Of a stretch of DNA of 31,396 nt, positions 14,843 through 23,714 are shown piece after piece. The notes under the pieces were generated by a model. It had not been told where the DNA came from and ran no database searches. It saw only the letters and a list, made by a program, of their open reading frames with translations. The stretch's first letter is position 1. The number at the start of each line of letters is the position of its first letter. Source of the DNA: Phycisphaeraceae bacterium (GTDB taxonomy: Bacteria > Planctomycetota > Phycisphaerae > Phycisphaerales > Zrk34); contig JANQJT010000017.1 of assembly GCA_028281485.1 (NCBI GenBank), positions 1 through 31,396 on the forward strand, given 5' to 3'. The position numbers were made by a program, and so were the translations under genes.

Positions 14843-16349
14843 GATGCGCGCGGTGCCCCCGACGCGCCAGAAGCGCCACACCCGCGATCAGCATCCACAA
14901 ACCCAACTCCGGCTCGGGTACAACCGCATTGGTGCCCGATCCGTCGCCCGGGTCGAGCGCGGGATTGGTCATTCCGAAGTTGAGCGTCATGATCGCGAGG
15001 TCCGACGGGTTGACCAAACCGTCGCCGTTGAAGTCGCCTTCCGACCACCCACCGGTTTGTAGGAAGTTGATGGTCAGAATCGCCAAGTCGGACGTGTTGA
15101 CGATCTGATCGAGATTGGCATCACCGGCATGCCGCGGCACCCATCGCATCAGCGGATCACCGATCGCGGTGTTGATGTAGGAAAGCTGCAGAGTTGAGTA
15201 GGCGAAGGCCTCAGCGAACGTGTACCCGGACAGCATGTATTCAAAAAAGAGGTCTTCATTGGTGACGTTATCCGCACCGTCTCCGCCCTCCCACACCTGT
15301 CCCAACGCCGCGGTGCCGCCGATCTCGATCCACTCGGCGATCAGCGCCTGGTACTGGCTGTTCAACGGATCGAACGTGCTGGCGTTATAGCTCTCGTACG
15401 AGGCGAACACGGCGCCGTTGGCGAGGTTGAGGTCGAGTTGGCTGTGGATGTAGTCGCCGCCGAGGCCGCCTGGCCCATCGTTGGTGCCGAGGCTGACGTA
15501 ACCCAGCACGTTACCCCCAACGGATTGGGTGATGGCCGCGTGGGTTATGTCGTATTGATGGGTGACACCCATGTCGGTCAGCTTGACCGCAAGCTCGTCC
15601 ATCCGTGTGCTGAACGTGGCGGGGTCTTCGTCGATGATGAAATCACGATTCGGCGGATCCACGACCGCCAGGTACGACCGATCGATCATCGCCTTCACGT
15701 CATCAACCGTGAACGCGTCCAGCCGCGTCGAAAGACGGATCCGGTCCAACGCCACCTTGTTCGGATCGTCGTGCCGGAAGGGATCAGACGCGCCGTAGTA
15801 GGGATTGCGTGCCTGATGTTCGCTACCGAAGAGGGGGAAACCAAACACCGAATCGCTGAGGATGTGGAACTGGTCGCCCATCTCTTGGTAAGAAGCGATA
15901 CGATCGATTCGCATCAGTTCGCTTTCGAGGCTGGAATAATTGAACCACTGGTCGCCGTCGATGACTGGATCGCCGACCACGTTGCCTCGCCAGCCGGGAT
16001 AGGTGCCGGGATTGGCCTGCTGAACCTCGATGTGCAGGGGAAGCCCTTTGGTGGTGACGATGACATCGATATCGGTGTTGAGAGCCGCCAAGACCTGGGG
16101 GCGAATGATGTTGAGATAGTCGTCGGCGGAAACCTGTTCATCGGTGGTCACGCCGATCAAACCCAGTGTCTGTACACCGGGATGGGCCTGGGAATAGTAA
16201 TCGGTGATCTCGATGCCCGCGGAGCTGTCGACGTTGTAAAGAACCAGGACGTTCTCGGGAGAAATGGCAAAAGAGACACTACTCGTCAGCATCCAAACTA
16301 CTAGGACGTAGAGATACCCCGAAATACCGAGGTTTTGATGAGCTAACAC
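14802..16349 (-). CDS. TIGR03790-type PEP-CTERM protein with dockerin-like repeats
   Basis: A 515-residue exported surface protein. After a hydrophobic signal ending TSSVSFA (about residue 28), the region to about 400 resembles family TIGR03790 of unknown function (NVLVLYNVDSSAGIEITDYYS, then IDVIVTTKGLPLHIE). Two dockerin-type calcium loops follow at about 409-460 (GDANLDQIVNTSDLA; GDFNGDGLVNPSDLA). PEP at 478-480, a short membrane segment and RRGHRAHR complete a PEP-CTERM sorting tail. Family members normally end soon after the basic cluster. Here about ten more residues (MSLAGKVVSD) come from the IS-like repeats at 14792-14842, whose second copy supplies the TAA stop. Start is GTG 16349; ATG 16292 would cut the signal short. 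Confidence 0.85.
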   Translation of the reverse strand: MLAHQNLGISGYLYVLVVWMLTSSVSFAISPENVLVLYNVDSSAGIEITDYYSQAHPGVQTLGLIGVTTDEQVSADDYLNIIRPQVLAALNTDIDVIVTTKGLPLHIEVQQANPGTYPGWRGNVVGDPVIDGDQWFNYSSLESELMRIDRIASYQEMGDQFHILSDSVFGFPLFGSEHQARNPYYGASDPFRHDDPNKVALDRIRLSTRLDAFTVDDVKAMIDRSYLAVVDPPNRDFIIDEDPATFSTRMDELAVKLTDMGVTHQYDITHAAITQSVGGNVLGYVSLGTNDGPGGLGGDYIHSQLDLNLANGAVFASYESYNASTFDPLNSQYQALIAEWIEIGGTAALGQVWEGGDGADNVTNEDLFFEYMLSGYTFAEAFAYSTLQLSYINTAIGDPLMRWVPRHAGDANLDQIVNTSDLAILTINFLQTGGWSEGDFNGDGLVNPSDLAIMTLNFGMTNPALDPGDGSGTNAVVPEPELGLWMLIAGVALLARRGHRAHRVRMSLAGKVVSD

Positions 16350-16360
16350 TTCCGTGACCC

Positions 16361-16397
16361 TTTATATCGAACACATCAGCGTATCATACGCTGTTCG
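16361..16397 (-). promoter_or_regulatory. Promoter/operator of the TIGR03790-type gene
   Basis: On the minus strand TATAAA (16366-16361) could be a -10 box; no good -35 is present. Just upstream is the palindrome CAGCGTAT-c-ATACGCTG (16377-16393), 8-bp arms around one base, with CGAACA/TGTTCG flanks reaching 16368 and 16397. A site here would cover the -35 region. Transcription would begin only about five bases before the GTG start. Confidence 0.4.
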
Positions 16398-16517
16398 AAT
16401 CTCACACAAGCTACTCACGTTCAGCTCGGGCATTCCTTGCCACGGAACCGAACACGTCAGCAGCCAAGAGGAAGTGTCATCCTACTTCCAAAACCTCCTA
16501 ATGATGTCGGCTGCGTT

Positions 16518-17300
16518 TCAGGCATCGTTTCGGCGTACCCTTCGGGCGAGGCACGTAGCACCTGCAAGAGCGATCAGAACCAACGAGCTCGGCTCGGGAG
16601 CGGGGCTCGGTACGGCGACGTACTCATCCCCCGCGATGGTATTGATGTTGCCCCAGAAGGCACCGCTTACATTAACGGTGTCGTACTCGGGGGCGTCTTC
16701 GCTGCTGTAGTAGAGCGGGGCGCTCCACTCGCCGGTGGGGATAGAAAATGTGTTGTCGAAATCCCAGACCGCCGCACTGGGGGTGTTGACCAGGTCGCTG
16801 ACGTCTGGGGTGAAGCCCTGATCGTTCGGCAACTGATCGCCGTTGTTGATGTAGTCGATCACACCACGATCTTCGAACTCGTTGACGCCGTCGGCCACAG
16901 AGTTGCCGTTGCGCAGCAAGGTCGATCCCAACCAGTCGGTCATACCGACCGAGAGCTGCGTGATGCTGCCGTCGGCTGCGCCGAACGGCGTGGTCTTGTT
17001 GAACATCTGATAGACGTAGACGTACTCGTTGGCGGTATCCACGCCGGCGGGGGCGGAGCCGAGCACGGTGTTGTTGTAATCGGTACCCGGCGCGTAAACA
17101 GCGAAGTAGACATCGACGTCGCCGTTAGCGGTAAAAGGCCCGGGGGCGGTGGTCTGGAAATTGGCCAGGCCGAAGAAACCGGCGATAGCGCTGGCATCAG
17201 CGTCCAAGCCGATGGATGCCGCTTGCGTTGCACCGGAAGAAAGGCAGCCCACGAGGAGGACGGCCGCGATGATCTTTGCTTTGTGTTGGCGGAAGCTCAT
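16518..17300 (-). CDS. PEP-CTERM protein, paralogue of the next gene
   Basis: A 260-residue exported protein. It has a signal peptide (MSFRQHKAK, hydrophobic core, cut near TQAAS) and a PEP-CTERM tail (APEPSSLVLIALAGATCLARRVRRNDA), which an exosortase would recognise and cut. The middle is beta-rich, with DVYFAVYAPG, EYVYVYQMFN (92-101) and WSAPLYYSSEDAPEYDT. The last two motifs recur in the same order in the gene at 17534-18157, so the two are paralogues. The function is unknown; such proteins are generally surface or matrix components. GAAGGG lies about 12 bases before the ATG. The TIGR03790-type gene starts 168 bases after its stop; a possible promoter for that gene lies between. Confidence 0.85.
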   Translation of the reverse strand: MSFRQHKAKIIAAVLLVGCLSSGATQAASIGLDADASAIAGFFGLANFQTTAPGPFTANGDVDVYFAVYAPGTDYNNTVLGSAPAGVDTANEYVYVYQMFNKTTPFGAADGSITQLSVGMTDWLGSTLLRNGNSVADGVNEFEDRGVIDYINNGDQLPNDQGFTPDVSDLVNTPSAAVWDFDNTFSIPTGEWSAPLYYSSEDAPEYDTVNVSGAFWGNINTIAGDEYVAVPSPAPEPSSLVLIALAGATCLARRVRRNDA

Positions 17301-17468
17301 GTTTCAATACCCTTCGAACTGGTTCGCCCTACCTGATTCTCTTTCCCTGATTACAAACCACATCCAGGGTGACACAACGTTGATGATTCATATTCGACGC
17401 GGATGATGACCCCGCATCAGATTCAACCCTCCAGCTTTGCCGAAATCGCCTATTTTCCAACAATTCCT

Positions 17469-17502
17469 AAAAGGCATCCCACTTCTTTCAAAGCGGGAAG
17501 CC
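17469..17502 (-). terminator. Terminator of the first PEP-CTERM gene
   Basis: On the minus strand GGCTTCCCGC and GTGGGATGCC form a 10-position stem (one mismatch, one G-T) with a 10-base loop, followed by TTTT. It lies about 30 bases after the stop at 17534. Confidence 0.7.
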
Positions 17503-17533
17503 GAGTTTCTGTTTATCGAATCTCTCGATCCGA

Positions 17534-18157
17534 TCAGCCGCGGCGGCGGATGAGCACCAGTGCGCCCAGACCAATCAACGCCAGCGAAGCGGGCTCGGGG
17601 ATATCGTTGGTACCGGGCACCGCGATGCCGCTGACCAGGGCCGAGCTGCCGCCGTTGTGAACCAGGGAGAAGCCACCGGTCATGCTCGGCTCTTTGTCAG
17701 ACTCGAACCAGAGCAACTGGCTGTTTTCGCCGGCCTGCAGGCCGTCGAAAGCGAGGTGATTGAAGATCCAGGTGAGACTCGTGGGTTCCAGGGTGCCTAC
17801 CGCCGAGGACTCGCCGCCCTGAGAGGGGTCGACGGCCACGGTGTTGTACTCGCTGGTGAAGACCTGGTAGCCGTTGGCGGTTGTCGAACCGGTGTTGAAC
17901 ACCTGGTAGATGTAGACCGCTTTGCCTGCCGCGGGGGTGACGCCGGTGAACGCAGCGGGCACGTCAGCTGACTCGTACACGGCGTATTCCACCGTACCCG
18001 TCAGCGCACCACCGGGACCGGTCAGGCTGTAGGCCAAAGTACCGAAGGTGTTGTTGTAGGTCGTGCCCGTGCCGGAACCCAGCACGCCGGCCTCAGCCGA
18101 AACCGCGAAAGCCAAGACACCCGCAATCGCTAATCCAAAGATCATTCTCCCAAACAC
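17534..18157 (-). CDS. PEP-CTERM protein, paralogue of its neighbour
   Basis: A 207-residue exported protein. I chose GTG 18157 because AAGGGG lies 6 bases upstream and the signal peptide then starts at once (hydrophobic core, cut near SAEAG). A longer frame from TTG 18196 has no ribosome binding site. The tail IPEPASLALIGLGALVLIRRRG is a textbook PEP-CTERM sorting signal. The middle shares a motif order with the 16518-17300 protein: TVEYAVYES, AVYIYQVFN (80-88), then GENSQLLWFESDKEP. This suggests a tandem duplication followed by divergence. It has its own terminator. The function is unknown; a structural or surface role is usual for the class. Confidence 0.85.
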   Translation of the reverse strand: MFGRMIFGLAIAGVLAFAVSAEAGVLGSGTGTTYNNTFGTLAYSLTGPGGALTGTVEYAVYESADVPAAFTGVTPAAGKAVYIYQVFNTGSTTANGYQVFTSEYNTVAVDPSQGGESSAVGTLEPTSLTWIFNHLAFDGLQAGENSQLLWFESDKEPSMTGGFSLVHNGGSSALVSGIAVPGTNDIPEPASLALIGLGALVLIRRRG

Positions 18158-18256
18158 GTCGAGCCCCTTTCCAGTGCAGCCAAAGCCGCGGTTCAAGAAA
18201 TCCCTGTACCTATCCGACTTCAGCTGGATCCAAGCACATCGCCAAAGTCACGAACA

Positions 18257-18272
18257 ACCGCACGCGTGCGGT
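18257..18272. repeat. Perfect 16-bp palindrome
   Basis: ACCGCACGCGTGCGGT equals its own reverse complement. It lies 100 bases before the start of the PEP-CTERM gene at 18157, where a regulator-binding site would be expected. Confidence 0.5.
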
Positions 18273-18369
18273 CCTCGCAAACTTCCCCACTCGTCGCTCG
18301 ACTTCCCGTTGTGTTGATTGAAGCGGGCACTGCTCGATATGCTTCAGAACTGCATCGCCCGCCACAAAT

Positions 18370-18395
18370 AAAAAAGCGAGCCGATCTCTCGGCTC
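18370..18395 (-). terminator. Terminator of the DegT gene
   Basis: On the minus strand a perfect 7-bp stem GAGCCGA/TCGGCTC with loop GAGA, then GC and six T. It lies about 180 bases after the stop of the aminotransferase gene. It differs from the terminator at 14723-14748 by one substitution and one inserted base. Confidence 0.8.
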
Positions 18396-18453
18396 TCTTC
18401 CATCACTGATCAACAAAAATTACTCCGTTATCGGCATCCGGTCAAAAGAATTT

Positions 18454-18502
18454 GGCCGAAATTCGTATTAAATATCGGGCTGAAAACAAATGAATTTCGC
18501 CC
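18454..18502. repeat. AT-rich inverted repeat
   Basis: GGCCGAAATTC (18454-18464) and GAATTTCGCCC (18492-18502) are reverse complements at 10 of 11 positions around 27 AT-rich bases. A smaller hairpin (GGTCAAA/TTTGGCC) overlaps its left arm. The role is unknown; it may be a decayed miniature element. Confidence 0.45.
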
Positions 18503-18575
18503 CAATAAAGGCAATAACATCTTTTAAATCATAGACTTAAAGAGATCAATCCCATGGCGAGACTCCCCGATCCGG

Positions 18576-19685
18576 TTAATCGAGAAACCGTCCGATCGCG
18601 TCCACCACTTCGGCAATTTCCGCATCGGTCAGCTCCGCGAAAACCGGCAGCGCCAAGGTCTGCTCGCTAGCCAATTCGGCCTGCGGGAAATCCCCCTTCT
18701 TGTAGCCGAGGTCCGCGAAGCAGGGCTGCTCGTGGAAGGACAGGGGGTAGAAGATGTTGCACCCGATCTGCTGCTCACGCAAAGCCGTCAGCAACTCGTC
18801 TCGACGCTCGGTGCGGATGACGTACTGGTGATACACGTGTCGCTCGAATTGCTCGACAGGCAGGGTCACGCGGTCAGTCAATCCCGCTTCTTCAAAGCAG
18901 CGCCGGTATGTCGCCGCGACGTGTTGACGCCGGACGGTCCAGTCATCGAGATATCGCAGCTTCACGGTCAGCGCCGCAGCCTGCAGCGCGTGCATGCGGA
19001 AGTTGCCGCCGATCTGTTCGTGCCGGTACTGCGCGCTCATGCCGTGGTTTCGCAAGCGACGGACGGTGTCGGCGAAGTCGGCGTCGTTGGTCGTGACCAT
19101 GCCGCCCTCGCCCATGGCGCCCAGGTTTTTCGTGGGGTAGAAGCTGAAGGCGCCCGCCAGGCCGAACCCGCCAGCTCGCAAGCCCGCGCACTCGGCGCCG
19201 ATCGCCTGGGCCGCGTCCTCGATCACCGGCAGGTTGTGACGAGAGGCGATCTCGTTGATCGCCTCCATGTCGGCGCACTGGCCGTACAGGTGGACCGGCA
19301 GGATGGCCTTGGTGTTCTCGGTGATCGCCGGCTCGATGCCGGCCGGGTCGATGTTGTACGTCTGCGGGTCGATGTCGACGAACACCGCCTTGGCGCCGGT
19401 CCGCCGGACGCATCCGGCCGTGGCGAAGAACGAATAGGGCGTGGTGATCACCTCGTCGCCCGCCCCGATGCCCAACGCCATCAGGCTGATGAGGATGGCG
19501 TCGGTGCCGGAACTGACGCCGATGGCGTGCTCGACGCCGCAGTACGCGGCCGCGGCCTGCTCGAAGCCCTCCACCGCCGGCCCACCGGTGTACAGGCCGC
19601 TGCGCGCGACTTCGATCAGCGCCGCTTCCAATTCGGCGCCGATGGTTTGGTACTGTCGTTTGAGGTCCAGCAGGGGTACCGCCAT
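18576..19685 (-). CDS. DegT/DnrJ/EryC1/StrS sugar aminotransferase
   Basis: A 369-residue PLP enzyme that transfers an amino group to a nucleotide-linked keto-sugar. I chose ATG 19685 because AAGGAG lies 8 bases upstream and the protein starts with the family's usual MAVPLLDLKRQY. The key parts are present: the GTDAILISLMAL loop for the PLP phosphate, EDAAQAIGA (Asp157, contacts the pyridine nitrogen) and FYPTKNLGAMGEGG with Lys186 as the Schiff-base lysine. It is close to enzymes that aminate UDP- or dTDP-3-keto or 4-keto sugars; the exact sugar is unknown. It is divergent from the nearby UDP-glucuronate decarboxylase gene, with about 180 bases between the two starts. Confidence 0.9.
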   Translation of the reverse strand: MAVPLLDLKRQYQTIGAELEAALIEVARSGLYTGGPAVEGFEQAAAAYCGVEHAIGVSSGTDAILISLMALGIGAGDEVITTPYSFFATAGCVRRTGAKAVFVDIDPQTYNIDPAGIEPAITENTKAILPVHLYGQCADMEAINEIASRHNLPVIEDAAQAIGAECAGLRAGGFGLAGAFSFYPTKNLGAMGEGGMVTTNDADFADTVRRLRNHGMSAQYRHEQIGGNFRMHALQAAALTVKLRYLDDWTVRRQHVAATYRRCFEEAGLTDRVTLPVEQFERHVYHQYVIRTERRDELLTALREQQIGCNIFYPLSFHEQPCFADLGYKKGDFPQAELASEQTLALPVFAELTDAEIAEVVDAIGRFLD

Positions 19686-19869
19686 GCGTTCAGCTCCTTG
19701 GTTCGAGCCCGGCAGTTTAACTGATTTGGTGTCGCCGGACACCTGCCGCCGAAGCCCGCCGGATCACCCGATCGCGAGCGATAACTGCTAAGATGACCGC
19801 CCGATATACCCGATGGCAGTGTCAGCTATCATCCCCGATGCTTGTTTGGTGAGAGGAAAACCCCCAGCG

Positions 19870-20850
<981 letters not shown>

Positions 20851-20972
20851 TCCGGTCGCGAGCCCTTCCCGGTGAATCGCTCCGTCACATAGCGCATTGA
20901 ATCATTGATCGATCGCGGTCAAACCGTGGTCGAAAACATATCTCTGGCCTCTCCCAAGCACGGCCGTCTAAA

Positions 20973-20998
20973 ATGCTGACCGGTGTCACATGTTTTTT
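20973..20998 (+). terminator. Terminator of the UDP-xylose synthase gene
   Basis: ATGCTGAC (20973-20980) pairs with GTCACAT (20985-20991), 7 pairs with one bulged C, around CGGT. G and six T follow. It lies about 120 bases after the stop. Confidence 0.6.
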
Positions 20999-21014
20999 AA
21001 TGATTGTTTCACGT

Positions 21015-21075
21015 GACTCGCAGGACAGCACGCAAGCGAGCCCGCTGCGGGCTCACACACGCAAGCTCACGAGTC
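21015..21075 (+). other. Structured leader before the lipoprotein gene
   Basis: GACTCG (21015-21020) and CGAGTC (21070-21075) can enclose an inner hairpin GAGCCCGC-t-GCGGGCTC (21038-21054). CGCAAGC also appears twice inside (21031-21037, 21060-21066). It ends about 70 bases before the start at 21148. It may be a folded 5' leader; no known riboswitch was recognised. Confidence 0.35.
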
Positions 21076-21147
21076 GAAACTACTGGTGATGGAAAGGCGA
21101 AAGCAGGCATGCGCTTATTCACACGATCGTGGTCATGGAGCGGATCA

Positions 21148-21786
21148 ATGTATCGACTGACACTGACGCTCAGCGCCATCGCGCTGACGTGCAGCCTCAC
21201 CGGTTGCGGCGATGACGAGGCCAACAACGCGCCAAACAATCCGCGGACAGGTTCGAGCGGCAGAGCAGACGACACCGAGTCATCACGACCGACCAACGAG
21301 CCTCACTCCGACGATCCGTCCGTGTTGTCCGGCGCTTACTGCGTCACAGGCTCGATGCAGATTACTCTTGCGAACCCCGCGCGCTTCCCCGACAAAGACC
21401 CCCACGCGACCGTGCCGCTGGAAGGACAGGTCGGCGCGGACGTGGCCAAGCTCCGCCGGGCCCTCGAAGCCGCTGTTTGGCATTTTTCAGCCGACGGCTC
21501 GGTGAGCGTGACGTGGACCGATCCGTTCGTGCAGCGCCAGATCGTCATGACCGGCAGCTGGAACGTGCTGTTCGACAAGTTCGATGTGCAGGTCAAGAAT
21601 CCGAACATCATGAACCAAACCTCCGACGGTACTCCCAACGCCCCGCTCGTGTTGCGCGGCGCGATGACCAAGCCGAACGACGGTCGGAACCTGAGCATGA
21701 CACAGGCCCAGCTGTTCTATGTCCCGCCGGATCGGCAGCGCATCACCGGTCAGTGTGCGTTCGAGCTGAAGCCAACCCAGGATTGA
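21148..21786 (+). CDS. Hypothetical lipoprotein
   Basis: A 212-residue lipoprotein of unknown function. ATG 21148 is preceded by GGAG at 7 bases and gives a compact signal (MYRLTLTLSAIALTCSLTGC) with lipobox LTGC and Cys20. An earlier ATG at 21109 would add Trp/Ser-rich residues. After a polar linker rich in Asn, Ser and Asp (about 21-60), the mature part has a beta pattern with alternating strands. These include LSGAYCVTGSMQITLANP, then WHFSADGSVSVTWTDP and IVMTGSWNVLFDKFDVQV. This reads like a small lipocalin- or META-like barrel, but I make no family call. Neighbours are sugar-nucleotide genes, so an envelope role fits. Confidence 0.7.
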   Translation: MYRLTLTLSAIALTCSLTGCGDDEANNAPNNPRTGSSGRADDTESSRPTNEPHSDDPSVLSGAYCVTGSMQITLANPARFPDKDPHATVPLEGQVGADVAKLRRALEAAVWHFSADGSVSVTWTDPFVQRQIVMTGSWNVLFDKFDVQVKNPNIMNQTSDGTPNAPLVLRGAMTKPNDGRNLSMTQAQLFYVPPDRQRITGQCAFELKPTQD

Positions 21787-21815
21787 AGCGGCAAATCCCA
21801 ACCGGGGCGTGCGGT

Positions 21816-21839
21816 ATTTTTGCCGTTTTCGGCAAGAAT
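21816..21839 (+). other. Hairpin between lipoprotein and small membrane gene
   Basis: ATTTTTGCCG (21816-21825) and CGGCAAGAAT (21830-21839) pair over 10 positions with one wobble around TTTT. No T-run follows, so it is a weak terminator or an mRNA processing site. Confidence 0.4.
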
Positions 21840-21929
21840 CTGTCCGCTATCTAAACCCTTTCGCTTACAATAGATGCTCAACATTTCTTGCGTCGTGTCG
21901 ACGCATTTCACTGCTTGGAGGCCTTCAAA

Positions 21930-22154
21930 ATGAACGGACCGCTTCCTCGGATCGGATCTTTGGTCGGATACGCCGGGCTGTTGTTGGCGATTGTCGCGCT
22001 GGTCGCTCGCGCGATGGGGCACCGCGAGTTCTGGGAGCACGAATCGATCACCTATTTTCAGGCCGGCATCGGCATGATGGTGCTCGGCTGCTTCCTCAAG
22101 CTCGAGGCGCTGACCTGCTGTAAGGGGGCGAAATCCGAAAAGCCCGCCGAGTAG
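21930..22154 (+). CDS. Small two-pass membrane protein
   Basis: A 74-residue protein with two likely membrane segments (about 10-29 and 40-61). They are joined by a short polar loop containing GHREFWEHES, and a CC pair and a charged tail (KGAKSEKPAE) follow. ATG 21930 has GGAGG 8 bases upstream, so I prefer it to the frame's first ATG at 21888. Not recognised. A possible -10 box (TACAAT, 21866-21871) lies upstream without a clear -35. It sits between a lipoprotein gene and ugd. Confidence 0.65.
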   Translation: MNGPLPRIGSLVGYAGLLLAIVALVARAMGHREFWEHESITYFQAGIGMMVLGCFLKLEALTCCKGAKSEKPAE

Positions 22155-22254
22155 TCCACCAGCACGATCGATCGCTCGATCAGGGGGTGATCAAGTGCCC
22201 GGTGACACGGTACGATAAGACTCATGGCCGATATCGGGACCCAAGCGCCGCAGA

Positions 22255-22283
22255 TTGGGCCCGGAGCCGGGTTGGCCTACAAT
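22255..22283 (+). promoter_or_regulatory. Candidate promoter of ugd
   Basis: TTGGGC (22255-22260) and TACAAT (22278-22283) are 17 bases apart; the -10 box matches five of six bases, the -35 three of six. Transcription would begin near 22290, giving a leader of about 26 bases. Confidence 0.4.
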
Positions 22284-22315
22284 GACAGCCACAAGATGAG
22301 CTGGAGTCTTTTGTT

Positions 22316-23692
22316 ATGCGAATTACCATGGTGGGCACGGGATACGTGGGCCTCGTGACCGGCACGTGTTTTGCCAATACCGGCAACGACGTGGTCTGTC
22401 TGGATGTGGACGAAGAGAAGATCGCCAAGCTGCGCGACGGCATCAGCCCGATCTACGAGCCGGGCCTCGACCAGATGATCGCCCGCAACATCAAGGCCGG
22501 CCGCCTGTCGTTCTCCACCGACAAGCAGTCTTCCTACGAGTCCGCCGAGGCGATCTTCATCTGCGTCGGCACACCCCCCGACGAGAAGACCGGCCAGGCC
22601 GACCTGCAATACGTTTTGCAGGTCGCCGAAGACATCGGCCGCGCCATCGAGGCGGGCCCCGGCCCGACCGGCGGCGGACCCGACGAAAGCCGCGGCAAGA
22701 TCGTCATCGTCAAGTCCACCGTCCCCGTCGGCACGAACGTGCGCGTGCGCGACCTCATCGCCCAACACACCTCCAAACCCTTCCACATGGGCTCCAACCC
22801 CGAGTTCCTCAAGGAAGGCAGCGCCATCCACGACTTCACCCACCCCGACCGCGTCGTGATCGGTTGTGACGACAAGGGCACCGGCGATCGCCTCCGCGAC
22901 CTGTACGAGGCCTACGTCCGACAGGGCAACCCCATCTTCATCATGGACATCCCCTCCGCCGAGATGGTCAAATACGCGGCCAACTGCATGCTGGCGACCA
23001 AGATCAGCTTCATCAACGAGGTCGCCAATCTCTGCGAACACTACGGCGCGGACGTCGACGAGGTCCGCCGCGGCATGTGCTCCGACAAACGCATCGGCAA
23101 CCAGTTCCTCTACCCCGGCCTGGGCTACGGCGGGTCCTGCTTCCCCAAGGACGTGCAGGCCTGCATCAACATGGGCCAGCTCTCCGACCACCCCGCCGAG
23201 CTGCTGACCGCGGTCCACGCCGTCAACAAGCGCCAGCGCACGCTCTTCGCCGAGAAGGTGTACGAGGTGTTCGGTGAGGACCTGACCGGCAAGCGATTGG
23301 CGTTCTGGGGCGTGGCGTTCAAGCCCGGCACCGACGACATCCGCGAGGCCCCGGCCATCGACCTGATGATCGCCATGGCCCGGCGCGGCGCGAAGGTCGT
23401 CGCCTACGACCGCGTCGCCGCCGAGAACTGCGCCAAGCAGATGGGCGACCGCGTCGAGATGATCGCCGATCCCATGGAAGCACTCGACGGCGCCGACGCG
23501 CTGATCATCTGCACCAACTGGGAGGAGTTCCTCCATCCCGATTTTGAGGAGATGCACCAGCGCATGGCTCAGCCGGTGATCTTCGACGGCCGCAACCTGT
23601 ACAGTCTCAAGGCGATGGCCGAGCACGGCTTCAACTACCACTCGGTCGGACGCTCGCCCGTGACCAGCGCCGAACAGACCGCGCATTCGTAA
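22316..23692 (+). CDS. ugd: UDP-glucose 6-dehydrogenase
   Basis: A 458-residue enzyme that oxidises UDP-glucose twice with NAD to UDP-glucuronate. The N-terminal NAD fold starts MRITMVGTGYVGLVTGTCFA. IFICVGTPPDE (80-90), STVPVGT, SNPEFLKEG (160-168, substrate loop) and AEMVKYAANCMLATKISFINE (Lys219, Asn223) follow. Then comes GYGGSCFPKDV with the catalytic Cys275. The C-terminal domain (VAFKPGTDDIREAPA onward) binds the UDP. All key residues are intact. GGAG lies 9 bases before the ATG. The CPBP protease gene follows after 22 bases and is probably co-transcribed. Its product is the substrate of the decarboxylase encoded at 19870-20850. Confidence 0.95.
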   Translation: MRITMVGTGYVGLVTGTCFANTGNDVVCLDVDEEKIAKLRDGISPIYEPGLDQMIARNIKAGRLSFSTDKQSSYESAEAIFICVGTPPDEKTGQADLQYVLQVAEDIGRAIEAGPGPTGGGPDESRGKIVIVKSTVPVGTNVRVRDLIAQHTSKPFHMGSNPEFLKEGSAIHDFTHPDRVVIGCDDKGTGDRLRDLYEAYVRQGNPIFIMDIPSAEMVKYAANCMLATKISFINEVANLCEHYGADVDEVRRGMCSDKRIGNQFLYPGLGYGGSCFPKDVQACINMGQLSDHPAELLTAVHAVNKRQRTLFAEKVYEVFGEDLTGKRLAFWGVAFKPGTDDIREAPAIDLMIAMARRGAKVVAYDRVAAENCAKQMGDRVEMIADPMEALDGADALIICTNWEEFLHPDFEEMHQRMAQPVIFDGRNLYSLKAMAEHGFNYHSVGRSPVTSAEQTAHS

Positions 23693-23714
23693 CCACGCAA
23701 CAAGGGGGCGGTCG

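Larger units (their letters stand above)
18158..18575. other. Spacer between the PEP-CTERM block and the DegT gene
   Basis: About 420 bases with no credible gene. It has a 16-bp palindrome (18257-18272), a strong minus-strand terminator (18370-18395) and an AT-rich part with an 11-bp inverted repeat (18454-18502). The promoter of the gene at 17534-18157 must lie in the left half, but I could not assign boxes. Confidence 0.55.

Noticed and set aside
18436..18460. CCGGTCAAAA resembling the outer part of the IS-like repeats
   Set aside because: Only ten bases match and the conserved TGTCAG part is missing, so it cannot be called the other end of the element.
20912..20940. GC-rich hairpin after the UDP-xylose synthase gene
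   Set aside because: It pairs well but is followed by GAAAACAT, not T; the terminator at 20973-20998 is better.
22161..22180. GATCGATCGCTCGATC hairpin before ugd
   Set aside because: A short GATC-rich palindrome of a kind that also occurs elsewhere in the window (for example near 24670), with no T-run and no clear role.
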